DNA from: Gelria sp.
Lineage (GTDB): Bacteria > Bacillota > Syntrophomonadia > Syntrophomonadales > Syntrophomonadaceae
DNA: 20,652 bases
Direction: 5' to 3'
NCBI GenBank assembly: GCA_012839665.1
Contig: DUMX01000158.1
Location: 1-20,652 of the forward strand
Both the position numbers and the translations under genes were made by a program. Positions 1-6,877 of the stretch are shown one piece after another (position 1 is the first letter of the stretch; each line of letters begins with the position of its first letter). Below the pieces are notes generated by a model. That model was not told where the DNA came from, searched no databases, and saw nothing but the letters and a program-made list of their open reading frames with translations.

Positions 1-1
1 C

Positions 2-565
2 ACGTGTTTCAGCCCGGTCGATATGTGTTTAAAAAAGATGCGGGAACAACCATGTCATAATCTACCAGTTTTAAACATTGGGCTGGTGGGCGAAATATAT
101 ACCATACTGGAACCGGCCACTAATTATCATGTTGCCCGCTATATGGGCCGGTTAAATGCCGAGGTTACACGTAGTGTCTACATGAGTGAATGGGTTAATG
201 ACCATTTGCTGGGAGGGCGGATTAAGAAATCCCACCAGGCTAAAATAATTGATTGTGCCCGTCCTTATATAAATTACTGGGTGGGAGGCCATGGCCGGGA
301 AACAGTAGGTTATACAGTAGATTTTGCCCGCAAAGAATATGATGGGGTGGTGCAGATTGGGCCTTTGACTTGTATGCCGGAAATTGTGGCCCAGTCGGTC
401 CTGGGCAAGGTTAGTGAAAGGGAAGGCATACCTTGCATGACTATGTATTTTGATGAACATTCCGGTCAGACCGGGATTTATACTCGTCTGGAGGCTTTTA
501 TAGATATGCTGCAGAGGAAGTCTTACCGTACGCAAATAGGCGATAATAGCAAAGTTGTCTTGTAA
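2..565 (+). CDS. C-terminal part of a 2-hydroxyacyl-CoA dehydratase-like (HgdB/DUF2229-type) protein, 5' end outside window
   Basis: The frame is open from base 2, with no start needed inside the window, so the gene begins upstream and only about 187 codons are visible. The visible part matches the C-terminal domain of the dehydratase D-component/DUF2229 superfamily: a VGEIY motif (about residues 24-28), a 'MSEWV' segment, 'GHGRETVGYTVDFA', the 'GPLTCMPEIVAQS' stretch with a likely Fe-S ligand cysteine, and a 'TRLEAFIDML' tail. Proteins of this group accept electrons from an ATP-driven Fe-S activase. Some act as 2-hydroxyacyl-CoA dehydratase subunits and many have no known substrate. The activase gene follows after 82 bases, which supports a functional pair. 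I recognise the family from memory, and the substrate cannot be told from this fragment. Confidence 0.8.
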   Translation, partial: TCFSPVDMCLKKMREQPCHNLPVLNIGLVGEIYTILEPATNYHVARYMGRLNAEVTRSVYMSEWVNDHLLGGRIKKSHQAKIIDCARPYINYWVGGHGRETVGYTVDFARKEYDGVVQIGPLTCMPEIVAQSVLGKVSEREGIPCMTMYFDEHSGQTGIYTRLEAFIDMLQRKSYRTQIGDNSKVVL

Positions 566-647
566 ATGCTTTAAATTTAGAGCAATTAATTGTTTAGAGT
601 GAGGGGGGAAGTGTGAGGAGTGGGGGGATTTAAGGGAGGCTGTTATT

Positions 648-1637
648 TTGCATTACTATCTCGGAGCTGATATAGGTTCAGTAAGCAGTAATTTTATACT
701 TATGGACCAGTACAACAACATCAGGGAAAAGGTATACCTGCGGACCTTGGGTAATCCGGTAAATGCAATTAAAGAAGGTTTGGCTCAGATTAAATCCCGG
801 CAGGGTGGAGAGCTTGACATCCGTGGGGTTGGGACTACCGGCAGCGGGCGTCATCTGGCTGATGTTTTGCTGGGTGCAGATGTAGTAAAAAACGAAATTA
901 CTGCCCATGCGGTGGCAGCATCAGCACTTTTCCCGGGTGTCCGCACTATAATCGAGATTGGCGGGCAGGATTCTAAAATAATCATGCTTAAAAACGGCAT
1001 TGTACAGGATTTTGCTATGAATACAGTATGTGCTGCCGGTACTGGTTCTTTTCTGGATCAGCAGGTAGCCCGTTTAAATATAGCCATAGAGGATTTTGGT
1101 GACTATGCCGTCCGTTCCCATCAGGGAATAAGAATAGCTGGGCGCTGTGGGGTGTTTGCGGAATCGGATATGATTCACAAGCAGCAAATGGGTTACCCGG
1201 TAGAGGATATAATTATGGGGCTGTGTGAGGCTCTGGTAAGAAATTATCTAAACAATGTAGCCAAGGGCAAGAAAATAGAAGAACCTATAGTATTCCAGGG
1301 CGGGGTAGCTGCTAATGCCGGGATAAAAAAGGCTTTTGAAAAGGTCTTAAATAGTAAGGTACAGGTACCTGAACCTTATGAAGTCATGGGGGCTATAGGG
1401 GCGGCTATACTGGCGCAGGAGGAAAGAGAGCAGAACTCTGCTCCGGGAAATTACCGGGGAGATGACTTTATTTTAGAAGGCGAATTCAAGTCCACCAGTC
1501 ACGAATGTAAGGGCTGTCCCAATCTGTGCGAAGTAGTTTGTATCAAGCGCAATCAAGAAATATTAGCCTACTGGGGCGACCGCTGCAAAAAATGGGAAAA
1601 CTCCATCAACCGCCAGGATAAGCTGCAGGTGATATAA
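648..1637 (+). CDS. Acyl-CoA dehydratase activase (BadF/BcrA/HgdC-type ATPase) with a cysteine-rich C-terminal tail
   Basis: 329 residues from a TTG start, chosen because GGGAGG (634-639) lies 8 bases upstream. It is an ASKHA-fold ATPase with the phosphate-1 motif 'GADIGSVSSN' at residues 6-15, a glycine-rich 'GVGTTGSGR' at about 60-68 and 'IEIGGQDSKI' at 102-111. The two cysteines that bridge the homodimer [4Fe-4S] cluster in this family are present as Cys128 ('VCAAGTGSF') and Cys167 ('GRCGVF'). Known members hydrolyse ATP to push one low-potential electron into a dehydratase partner, here presumably the product of the gene just upstream. Beyond the usual ~260-residue core there is an added tail with Cys287, Cys290, Cys294, Cys298 and Cys313, which could hold another metal or Fe-S site. 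That last role is inference. Confidence 0.88.
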   Translation: MHYYLGADIGSVSSNFILMDQYNNIREKVYLRTLGNPVNAIKEGLAQIKSRQGGELDIRGVGTTGSGRHLADVLLGADVVKNEITAHAVAASALFPGVRTIIEIGGQDSKIIMLKNGIVQDFAMNTVCAAGTGSFLDQQVARLNIAIEDFGDYAVRSHQGIRIAGRCGVFAESDMIHKQQMGYPVEDIIMGLCEALVRNYLNNVAKGKKIEEPIVFQGGVAANAGIKKAFEKVLNSKVQVPEPYEVMGAIGAAILAQEEREQNSAPGNYRGDDFILEGEFKSTSHECKGCPNLCEVVCIKRNQEILAYWGDRCKKWENSINRQDKLQVI

Positions 1638-1757
1638 CGGAAGTCGGAGGATTGATAGTGGTACGTCATCAGCGTCAACTTTTCTGCAAAATTTTTTCCT
1701 GTATTATCAAAGAATTTTGTGGCAATAATTATATTAATAGCATATACTATAGTTAAT

Positions 1758-1777
1758 GGCAGGGCCGAAGCCCTGCC
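1758..1777 (-). terminator. UUCG-capped 8-bp GC hairpin, possible 3' end of the candidate RNA
   Basis: On the minus strand GGCAGGGC and GCCCTGCC flank a TTCG loop, the very stable cUUCGg type. It lies directly after the small ORF and the closing stem. No run of T follows (ATTAACTATAG), so it is not a standard intrinsic terminator. It may instead protect or define the RNA 3' end. Confidence 0.4.
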
Positions 1778-1786
1778 GGTGGTTCA

Positions 1787-1933
1787 CTAGGCTCTTTGGG
1801 TGTTGGGTACCCAGAGGGCCGTCACTTTTTCTGTAGCCTGGCAACTTGTCCGTAAAGCACAGAATCTGCACTCTGCGTCTCGTTGCTCCCTACCACAGAA
1901 ACCTTGCAAAGTGATTGCAATGGTGACAACCAT
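1787..1933 (-). CDS. Possible 48-residue cysteine-rich small protein
   Basis: ATG at 1931-1933 is preceded by a near-perfect ribosome site (AGGGAGGTG on the minus strand, about 1941-1949) at 7-8 bases. The frame runs 48 codons to TAG. The product has cysteines at 13, 22, 25 and 31 (spacing C-x8-C-x2-C-x5-C), the kind of arrangement that can bind zinc or an Fe-S cluster, after a short hydrophobic start (MVVTIAITLQ). I do not recognise the family. The frame lies inside the candidate structured RNA, and its stop codon falls in the RNA's closing stem, so either the RNA is a leader or dual-function transcript or the ORF is coincidental. The ribosome site can be buried in a local hairpin (TCACC 1952-1956 with GGTGA 1940-1944). 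Confidence 0.35.
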   Translation of the reverse strand: MVVTIAITLQGFCGREQRDAECRFCALRTSCQATEKVTALWVPNTQRA

Positions 1934-2058
1934 AGATATTCACCTCCCTTCGGTGAGTATGGCAAATGCAACCCCTCCTTAGATGCGATGATGCACTTGC
2001 TCCAGTTGCAATACTCTCACCAAATGAAGGTCTCACCTAAGAACCAGGAACCGATTCT

Positions 2059-2089
2059 ATTTTAGCATAATTTACCTTATATGGGACAA
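2059..2089 (-). promoter_or_regulatory. Extended -10 promoter for the candidate RNA
   Basis: Read on the minus strand, TGCTAAAAT (2059-2067) is an extended -10 (TGnTAAAAT). A weak -35, TTGTCC (2084-2089), lies 19 bases upstream, a spacing that an extended -10 tolerates. Start of transcription is expected near 2052-2053, just where the 5' side of the pairing begins. Confidence 0.5.
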
Positions 2090-2139
2090 AAACTGATGAA
2101 ATATTTCTTTTAGTAATTTCCGTATCTTCCACTTCCTGT

Positions 2140-2859
2140 CTAACCTTCAAGTATAGCCAGGATTTGTTCTTCCAGGTGTTGTTTTTCTGTTCCTGTTGAG
2201 GTGGTAGAGAGATTAATTTCTAGTTTAATACTGGCCGGGCGGGCAGAGAGTACATAAATGCGGTCTGCCAGCAGCAGGGCTTCGTTAATATCATGGGTTA
2301 CAAATAAAATTGAAGGTTGATAGCGTTGCCGTATATCTTTTAACCAGAGCTGCATTTTATGCCGGGTAATGGCATCCAGGGCTGCGAAAGGTTCGTCCAA
2401 AAGCAGGATATCGCTGGCAAACAAATATGTTCTAAGTAGTGCTACCCTTTGGCGCATACCCCCGGAAAGCTGCCGGGGATAATACCGGGCAAAGCCCTCC
2501 AAGTCAAAATCCTGCAGGTATTGTCTGGCAGTTTCCCGGGCTTCTTTTTTATTAGTTCCTTTTAAAACCAGGGGAATAGATACATTATCCAGGACATTTT
2601 TCCAGGGTAATAAAAGGTCTTTTTGTTGCATGTAGCTGACTCGGCCGGTCAGTCCGCTCCAATCTTTACCGTCAATATAGATTGAGCCCTGGTCAGGGTT
2701 GAGTAAGCCGGCAATAATATTTAAAAGGGTACTTTTACCGCAACCGCTCGGCCCCACAATAGCCACGAACTCTTTATCATGCAGTTCAATAGTAAGGTTA
2801 TCCAAAGTATGGACACCCTCCAGAGTTTTACTTACGTTTACAACCTTTAACCTGACCAA
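2140..2859 (-). CDS. thiZ: ABC transporter ATP-binding protein, thiamine-precursor importer (ThiZ-like)
   Basis: 239 residues if started at TTG 2857-2859, which has AGGAGAG on the minus strand about 6 bases upstream. A longer ATG frame up to 2973 would be built from a palindromic repeat and is rejected. It has all ABC ATPase motifs: Walker A 'GPSGCGKST' near residues 36-44, Q-loop 'MQQKD', signature 'LSGGMRQR', Walker B 'ILLLDEPFAALD' and switch 'VTHD'. It belongs to the TauB/SsuB/ThiZ importer branch. It is the last gene of the TPP-riboswitch operon thiX-thiY-thiZ and would energise uptake of a thiamine pyrimidine precursor. I see no clear terminator in the 70 bases after its stop. Confidence 0.85.
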   Translation of the reverse strand: MVRLKVVNVSKTLEGVHTLDNLTIELHDKEFVAIVGPSGCGKSTLLNIIAGLLNPDQGSIYIDGKDWSGLTGRVSYMQQKDLLLPWKNVLDNVSIPLVLKGTNKKEARETARQYLQDFDLEGFARYYPRQLSGGMRQRVALLRTYLFASDILLLDEPFAALDAITRHKMQLWLKDIRQRYQPSILFVTHDINEALLLADRIYVLSARPASIKLEINLSTTSTGTEKQHLEEQILAILEG

Positions 2860-2916
2860 ATTAATCTCTCCTAAAAATGTTTCGCGGATATTTCCTGTAC
2901 AGAAGCGTGTAATCTG

Positions 2917-2986
2917 TAGGGGCGGACCCATGTGTCCGCTCGCGGGATTGCAGTGTCGACCGGGCAGACACACGGGTTTGCCCCTA
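2917..2986. repeat. Palindromic intergenic repeat (REP/MITE-like) between thiY and thiZ
   Basis: A 25-base arm starting TAGGGGCGGACCCATGTGTC (2917-2941) is matched by its inverted copy ending ACACGGGTTTGCCCCTA (2962-2986), with only four or so mismatches over about 24 bases and a GC-rich 20-base centre. It is far more GC-rich than the surrounding genes. Elements of this 'TAGGGGC...GCCCCTA' look are, from memory, dispersed in many Firmicute and cyanobacterial genomes. Here it lies within an operon, so it is transcribed and will fold into a long mRNA hairpin. Confidence 0.75.
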
Positions 2987-2998
2987 TACCCCTACGCC

Positions 2999-3988
2999 TT
3001 ACGGCAGATATTTATTAGTAAAGGCTTTATCGGGGTCGATGTTCTCGTCGATGAGCTTATTCTCATACATGAAGTCGGCGTAATTTTTCCAAATTTCCCG
3101 CTTCATTTCGCCCCAGCGGGGAGCATCGGCTTGATACTCGTTGGCCAGGTATTCCTGGCTGGCCATAACCAGCTCGCGGTCCAGGTCTGGCACATTATCA
3201 AGCAGCAGCTGGGCAGCTTCTTCCGGATTTTCTATGGCAAATTGATAGCCTTTACTGCAGGCCCGTATAAATTTTTCGACCAGTTCTGGTTTTTCTGTAA
3301 CCATCTTTTCATTGGCAATCAGGACCGGAGTGTAAAAATCCAGGGCCGGGTTTTCATCTCGCATTTTTATAAAATTCAGATCCAAGTCGCGCAGTTCAGC
3401 CTCTATTCCTGTCCAACCCCAATAAATCATGGCAAAATCTACACCTTTGTGCATACTGGTGAAAAAATCATTGGAACCGATATTAACCATTTCTACTGTA
3501 TTGATATCAGCATCGTATTTATCCATAAGGACCTTAATTATGGCAGTTTCGGCAGGTGAACCCCAACCCCCATAGCTTTTACCTTCAAAATCCCGGGGAG
3601 TCTTAATCCCTTTTTCAACCGGGGAAGCAAAACCGGAGGTGTTATGCTGAATAACCGCAGCCAGTGCTACTACCGGGATATCCTGGGAGCGGGCTATTGT
3701 AACTTCTTCCTGATAGCTGACTCCAAAATCACCTTTTCCTGCTGCCAGTAATTGGGATGTACCCCCTTCACCAGGCTGCATTATCGTTACATCCAGTCCT
3801 TCAGCTTTAAAATAACCTTTATCTTTGGCGGCATAGAGACCGGTATGATTAGTATTGGGTAGCCAGTCGAGCAGTATGGTCACCTGGGTTAGCGCCTGTT
3901 TATCCTGGGATGGCAGGTCTTTACTGCAACCAGCCAGAGGAGTTATTAGCAGGCACATAATCATAAGTGAAGTTAATAGTTTTCTCAT
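2999..3988 (-). CDS. thiY: Thiamine-precursor ABC transporter substrate-binding lipoprotein (NMT1/THI5-like, ThiY)
   Basis: 329 residues from ATG 3986-3988 with AAAGGAGAG upstream on the minus strand. The N-terminus is a lipoprotein signal (MRKLL, hydrophobic core, LAGC) with Cys21 as the predicted lipid-modified residue, so the mature protein is anchored outside the membrane. The mature part starts with the family hallmark 'LLDWLPNTNHTGLYAAKDKG', followed by 'PGEGGTSQLLAAGKGDFG'. NMT1/THI5-like binding proteins capture pyrimidine precursors of thiamine such as formylaminopyrimidine or hydroxymethylpyrimidine. The TPP riboswitch at the head of the operon supports this and argues against taurine or nitrate. 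The exact ligand is not readable. It is second in thiX-thiY-thiZ, 172 bases after thiX. Confidence 0.9.
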   Translation of the reverse strand: MRKLLTSLMIMCLLITPLAGCSKDLPSQDKQALTQVTILLDWLPNTNHTGLYAAKDKGYFKAEGLDVTIMQPGEGGTSQLLAAGKGDFGVSYQEEVTIARSQDIPVVALAAVIQHNTSGFASPVEKGIKTPRDFEGKSYGGWGSPAETAIIKVLMDKYDADINTVEMVNIGSNDFFTSMHKGVDFAMIYWGWTGIEAELRDLDLNFIKMRDENPALDFYTPVLIANEKMVTEKPELVEKFIRACSKGYQFAIENPEEAAQLLLDNVPDLDRELVMASQEYLANEYQADAPRWGEMKREIWKNYADFMYENKLIDENIDPDKAFTNKYLP

Positions 3989-4035
3989 GAGTCATTCTCT
4001 CCTTTACCAGTTAATTAGTTATGTTTGTGGGGGCC

Positions 4036-4059
4036 GCAACCACTCATGAAAATGGTTGC
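4036..4059 (-). other. Short hairpin in the thiX-thiY spacer
   Basis: GCAACCA (4036-4042) and TGGTTGC (4053-4059) form a 7-bp stem with a 10-base loop about 45 bases ahead of the thiY start. No T-run follows, so it is not a terminator. It could affect mRNA processing between the permease and the more heavily needed binding-protein message. The rest of the 172-base spacer shows nothing I can name. Confidence 0.3.
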
Positions 4060-4160
4060 AACCGGTATTACGACAACATGGCGGAACGGCACAGGGGCCG
4101 TTTCTTACACTTCCTACCGAAAGCTGCTGTATGCCCGTAGGGTATGGTTTTCCTAAGAAA

Positions 4161-4943
4161 TCAGTGTTCTTCAGTGTCAAAAGAATCTTTGCGGTTCCAG
4201 GGTACCAGCAGGTATTCCAGCAAATCAATGAGCTTGACCAGGAGGAGGCTTAATAGGCATATAACTACTACTGCAGCCAGCACCCGGTCAATGGCAAATT
4301 GCTTTTGCTGCAGGGTCATATAATATCCCAGTCCTCGATTAGAGCCCAGCCATTCAGCTATTACCGCTGCCATTATACTATAGGTGGCAGATATCCTGAT
4401 TCCGGAAAAGAAGGCTGGCAGAGCAGCAGGTAGTTTTACCATAGAAAAAGTCTTGAGGCGGCTGGCTCCCATGGAGCGAAATAAATTAATCTGGTCCGGG
4501 TCAATGTTGTTTAGCCCATCACTGAGACTAATAACCATAGGGAAGAAGCAGACCAGAATTACTACCAATATTTTAGGAAGCAAGCCAAACCCAAACCAGA
4601 TAGTAAACAATACTGCCAGCACAATCAGGGGAATGGTTTGGGACACTATCAAGAGGGGATAAACAGCCTGGTTTAACCAGAAAAGAGTATCCAACAAAAA
4701 TGCCATTATAAAGGCAATAACTATGGCCAGTACAAAGCCAGAAATAGCTTCCAAGAGGGTCATGCTGCCGTGAAACCAGAGCATGGGGTAGGTTTCAGCT
4801 ATGGTCACCAGAACCTGACTGGGACTGGCCAGTATATATGAAGGTATATGATAAATTCTAACTCCTAGTTCCCATATAACCAGCAAAATTAGAAAAGCTA
4901 TCAGGGGTGCAGTTTTATTAGCGATATTTGCTGATGTTTTCAT
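4161..4943 (-). CDS. thiX: ABC transporter permease, thiamine-precursor importer (ThiX-like)
   Basis: 260 residues from ATG 4941-4943 with GGAGTGA on the minus strand. It has about six hydrophobic spans, the first at residues 12-28 (APLIAFLILLVIWELGV), typical of the SsuC/TauC/ThiX BPD permease fold. The cytoplasmic coupling (EAA) loop is visible as 'DPDQINLFRSMGASRLKTF' followed by 'KLPAALPAFFSGI', which docks the ATPase. It is the first gene after the TPP riboswitch and would form the channel with ThiY and ThiZ. Length is normal for the family. The assignment to a thiamine precursor rests on the riboswitch and ThiY, not on the permease itself. Confidence 0.87.
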   Translation of the reverse strand: MKTSANIANKTAPLIAFLILLVIWELGVRIYHIPSYILASPSQVLVTIAETYPMLWFHGSMTLLEAISGFVLAIVIAFIMAFLLDTLFWLNQAVYPLLIVSQTIPLIVLAVLFTIWFGFGLLPKILVVILVCFFPMVISLSDGLNNIDPDQINLFRSMGASRLKTFSMVKLPAALPAFFSGIRISATYSIMAAVIAEWLGSNRGLGYYMTLQQKQFAIDRVLAAVVVICLLSLLLVKLIDLLEYLLVPWNRKDSFDTEEH

Positions 4944-5006
4944 CGCTGGTCACTCCATCTGGGCTTGTGATTGCCATTGGCATTGGGCAAGAGGCCAGCC
5001 CCCTTT

Positions 5007-5045
5007 CTAAAAAAAGGCTGCCCTATATGGAATAGAGCAGCCTTA
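5007..5045 (-). terminator. Intrinsic terminator of the TPP riboswitch expression platform
   Basis: On the minus strand AAGGCTGC (5037-5044) pairs with GCAGCCTT (5014-5021), extended inside by CTAT/ATAG, and is followed by a run of seven T (5007-5013). It lies 18 bases after the aptamer and before thiX, so TPP binding most likely promotes this hairpin and stops transcription. Confidence 0.88.
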
Positions 5046-5062
5046 AAATACTAATAACTCTT

Positions 5063-5146
5063 GTCCCTACGCTGGCATTACCCAGATCAGGTTCAAGGGT
5101 AAGGACTGCCGTCCACTCTCAGCCGGATTGCTCCAGCTCCCCTCTG
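5063..5146 (-). promoter_or_regulatory. TPP riboswitch (THI element)
   Basis: The minus strand reads AGGGGAGCTGGAGC, then GGCTGAGAGTGGA, then ACCCTTGAACCTGATCTGGG and TAATGCCAGCGTAGGGA. These are the conserved P1/P2, the pyrimidine-sensing 'CUGAGA' and the 'ACCUGAUCUGGGUAAUGCCAGCGUAGGGA' core of the TPP aptamer. It controls the thiX-thiY-thiZ operon through the terminator downstream. Confidence 0.97.
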
Positions 5147-5156
5147 TCTTTAGTGC

Positions 5157-5185
5157 ATTATACTATTTAGCATTACTTCGGTCAA
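5157..5185 (-). promoter_or_regulatory. Sigma-A promoter of the thiXYZ operon
   Basis: On the minus strand TTGACC (5180-5185) and TATAAT (5157-5162) are separated by exactly 17 bases. Start of transcription would be near 5150, just ahead of the TPP aptamer. Between this promoter and the next plus-strand gene at 5454 there are about 270 AT-rich bases with no strong element that I can name beyond a small GACTA/TAGTC inverted repeat at about 5367-5384. Confidence 0.85.
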
Positions 5186-5453
5186 AAAATTGCCAGGCAG
5201 TTTAATTATTTATTGATTAACGTAGAGTTTATTCTACCACAATACTTATAGCAACAATTACAAATCAATAATACCCAGAAACATTTGATACTTTTAGGTC
5301 GAGCAACTGACCCTTTCGAGATTGAATGGATTTATCGACTAACCTAGACTAATAATACATAGTCTGCAGCTGTGTGTTATTTATCGGAAATTCCCTAAAA
5401 AACATTAAGGTGGTGAGGCAATTAAAAGGACACAGTAAAAGGGAGGTATTGCT

Positions 5454-5957
5454 ATGATGGTAGGACTTTTATTTTATTTCGTTGGCGCTATTTTTATCCT
5501 GAATGGTCTGGGGCTACTTGAAAAAATAGGTAACAAGGAAATTGGAGCCTGGAATGTAGGCATATCCGCATTTATGTTTTTAATTGTTATTTATATTATT
5601 CTTACCGAATTAGTTGGTCCAGGAAGCCCCTGGTTTGCAGCTCAAGTTCTTTTATTTGCGTTTACTTATCTTTTTCTGGGAATTAACAATCTAGTTGGCA
5701 ATGATGGTCGGGGACTCGGGTGGTTTTGCTTATGGGTAAGCATTGTAACTCCTTATATAGCATGGGAGAATTTCATGAACAATGATATTAGATTCGGTCT
5801 TATTTGGGTAGTTTGGGGAATCATGTGGTTTACCTTCTGGTTAATTATGGGTGCTGGTAAAACTCGCATGGTTAAACCCGTAGCTTATGTAATGCTTCCA
5901 GTTGGAATTCTTACTGCATGGCTTCCTGGATTTTTAATGTTAATTGGTAAATGGTAG
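5454..5957 (+). CDS. AmiS/UreI-family amide or urea channel protein
   Basis: 167 residues from ATG 5454 (a second ATG follows at once), with GGGAGGT 9 bases or so upstream. Six or seven hydrophobic segments fill the protein. Family hallmarks are 'FILNGLGLLEKIG' in the first segment, 'FTYLFLGINNLVG' and 'GLGWFCLWVS' in the middle, 'IWVVWGIMWF' in the fifth, and a C-terminal 'ILTAWLPGFLML' segment. AmiS/UreI proteins are small inner-membrane channels that let short-chain amides or urea in. The next gene encodes a C-N hydrolase and starts 32 bases after the stop, so channel and enzyme are probably co-transcribed, as AmiS and amidase are elsewhere. Which solute passes, and whether the pore is acid-gated as in UreI, cannot be seen. 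Confidence 0.85.
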   Translation: MMVGLLFYFVGAIFILNGLGLLEKIGNKEIGAWNVGISAFMFLIVIYIILTELVGPGSPWFAAQVLLFAFTYLFLGINNLVGNDGRGLGWFCLWVSIVTPYIAWENFMNNDIRFGLIWVVWGIMWFTFWLIMGAGKTRMVKPVAYVMLPVGILTAWLPGFLMLIGKW

Positions 5958-5989
5958 GGAAACTTCCGCAAAAAAGAGGAGGAGTAAAT

Positions 5990-6868
5990 ATGAGTAAAGT
6001 TACTGTAGCAACTGTAGCGATGACTGTGTCACATGATAAAAAGACGAATTTAAAAAAGTTTTATCGCTATATTGATGAGGCGGCTGACAAAGGTGCAAAG
6101 CTGATTGTTTTTCCAGAACAGTCCTTGCATGGCTACGTTCATAATTTAGGACAAATCAAAATGGAAACTATGAGACACCAACATGAGGTGGCCGAATATG
6201 TACCCGAGGGAGATAGTACCCAGGCTCTTATAGCGAAAGCGAAAGAAAAAGATATATACATTATTTGGGGCATGAGCGAAAGAGATAAGGACAGAGTTGA
6301 TGTTTTATATAATGTGAATGTTCTGGTCGGCCCTGAAGGATTTGTTGGCGTATATCGAAAAGTTCATCAACCCCTGGACGAACTACATGTATACTATCCA
6401 GGGCAGGATTTTCCTGTCTTTGATACCAGTATTGGTAAGATTGGTATGTTGATATGCTATGACCAGTCCTTCCCTGAAGCAACTAGAGAATTGGCTCTTA
6501 ATGGAGCTGAAATATTGGTAATGACTACTGCCTGGCCGTTAGAGGCAATAGGCGCAGACTACAGGACGGATCATTGCATGTATCTATATAACTTATATAA
6601 TCGGACCCGGGCGGCAGAAAATCAATGTTTCTTCATTGGATCGAACCATATAGGGGTTAGTGGTGATCATGACTTTTGTGGTCACAGTCGTATAGTAGGT
6701 GCTGATGGGGTTACTCTGGCTGAATTAGGATATGAAGAAGGAATGGTTATGGCTAAGATTGATGTCCAAGCTGATATTATAAAAGCCAGAACCGAATCAT
6801 TTTTAGGATTGTCGCAACTTAAAGATAGGAGACCCGTTGCATATAAGAGGATTCCAGAAGAATTCTAA
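5990..6868 (+). CDS. Carbon-nitrogen hydrolase (nitrilase superfamily), probable amidase
   Basis: 292 residues from ATG 5990, chosen over an upstream in-frame ATG at 5951 because AGAGGAGGAG lies just before it and because family homology begins at 'SKVTVATVAMTVS'. The catalytic Glu-Lys-Cys triad is complete: Glu43 in 'VFPEQSLHGY', Lys124 in 'VYRKVHQPLDE' and Cys156 in 'LICYDQSFPE'. Glu131 follows the lysine as in active members. These enzymes cleave C-N bonds of amides, carbamoyl or nitrile compounds through a thioester. It is shorter than classical aliphatic amidase AmiE (about 345 residues), so it belongs to another branch. The preceding AmiS/UreI channel suggests a small amide or urea-like substrate, releasing ammonia. 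That is inference. Confidence 0.88.
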   Translation: MSKVTVATVAMTVSHDKKTNLKKFYRYIDEAADKGAKLIVFPEQSLHGYVHNLGQIKMETMRHQHEVAEYVPEGDSTQALIAKAKEKDIYIIWGMSERDKDRVDVLYNVNVLVGPEGFVGVYRKVHQPLDELHVYYPGQDFPVFDTSIGKIGMLICYDQSFPEATRELALNGAEILVMTTAWPLEAIGADYRTDHCMYLYNLYNRTRAAENQCFFIGSNHIGVSGDHDFCGHSRIVGADGVTLAELGYEEGMVMAKIDVQADIIKARTESFLGLSQLKDRRPVAYKRIPEEF

Positions 6869-6877
6869 TCTGGGCAG

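Larger units (their letters stand above)
1758..2053 (-). ncRNA. Candidate structured RNA or RNA leader of unknown class
   Basis: This 500-base gap has no recognisable protein family, but the minus strand carries layered complementarity. The ends pair: bases 2041-2045 with 1781-1785 (GGTTC/GAACC) and 2036-2039 with 1788-1791 (TAGG/CCTA), nine Watson-Crick pairs across about 260 bases. An inner arm pairs 2017-2021, 2011-2014 and 2006-2010 with 1952-1956, 1957-1960 and 1967-1971. A TTGCAA/TTGCAA hairpin lies at about 1902-1918, and a cUUCGg-capped 8-bp hairpin ends the unit at 1758-1777. An extended -10 promoter sits just before the 5' end. I could not match it to SRP, 6S, RNase P, tmRNA, T-box, SAM, cobalamin or c-di-AMP elements. 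A structured ncRNA or a regulated leader for the small ORF inside it are both possible. Confidence 0.5.

Noticed and set aside
1658..1756. 32-codon GTG ORF right after the activase with a GGAGG site
   Set aside because: The product is low-complexity AT-driven sequence without family features. It may be translated but cannot be supported.
2032..2056. Resemblance of the RNA's TTAGGTGAG to the M-box magnesium riboswitch
   Set aside because: Only this short string matches. The later conserved M-box blocks are missing and no magnesium transporter follows.
1800..2065. Two overlapping 60-codon plus-strand ORFs in the gap after the activase
   Set aside because: No ribosome site, no recognisable composition, and they are antisense to the better supported minus-strand RNA unit.
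2699..3559. 286-codon plus-strand ORF opposite thiZ/thiY
   Set aside because: It is antisense to two clear ABC transporter genes and runs through the palindromic repeat. It shows no domain.
5190..5453. Search for a sigma-54 or sigma-A promoter for the amide channel gene
   Set aside because: No GG-N10-GC match. The best sigma-A candidate (TTGAAT-N17-TAGACT) is too weak to list.
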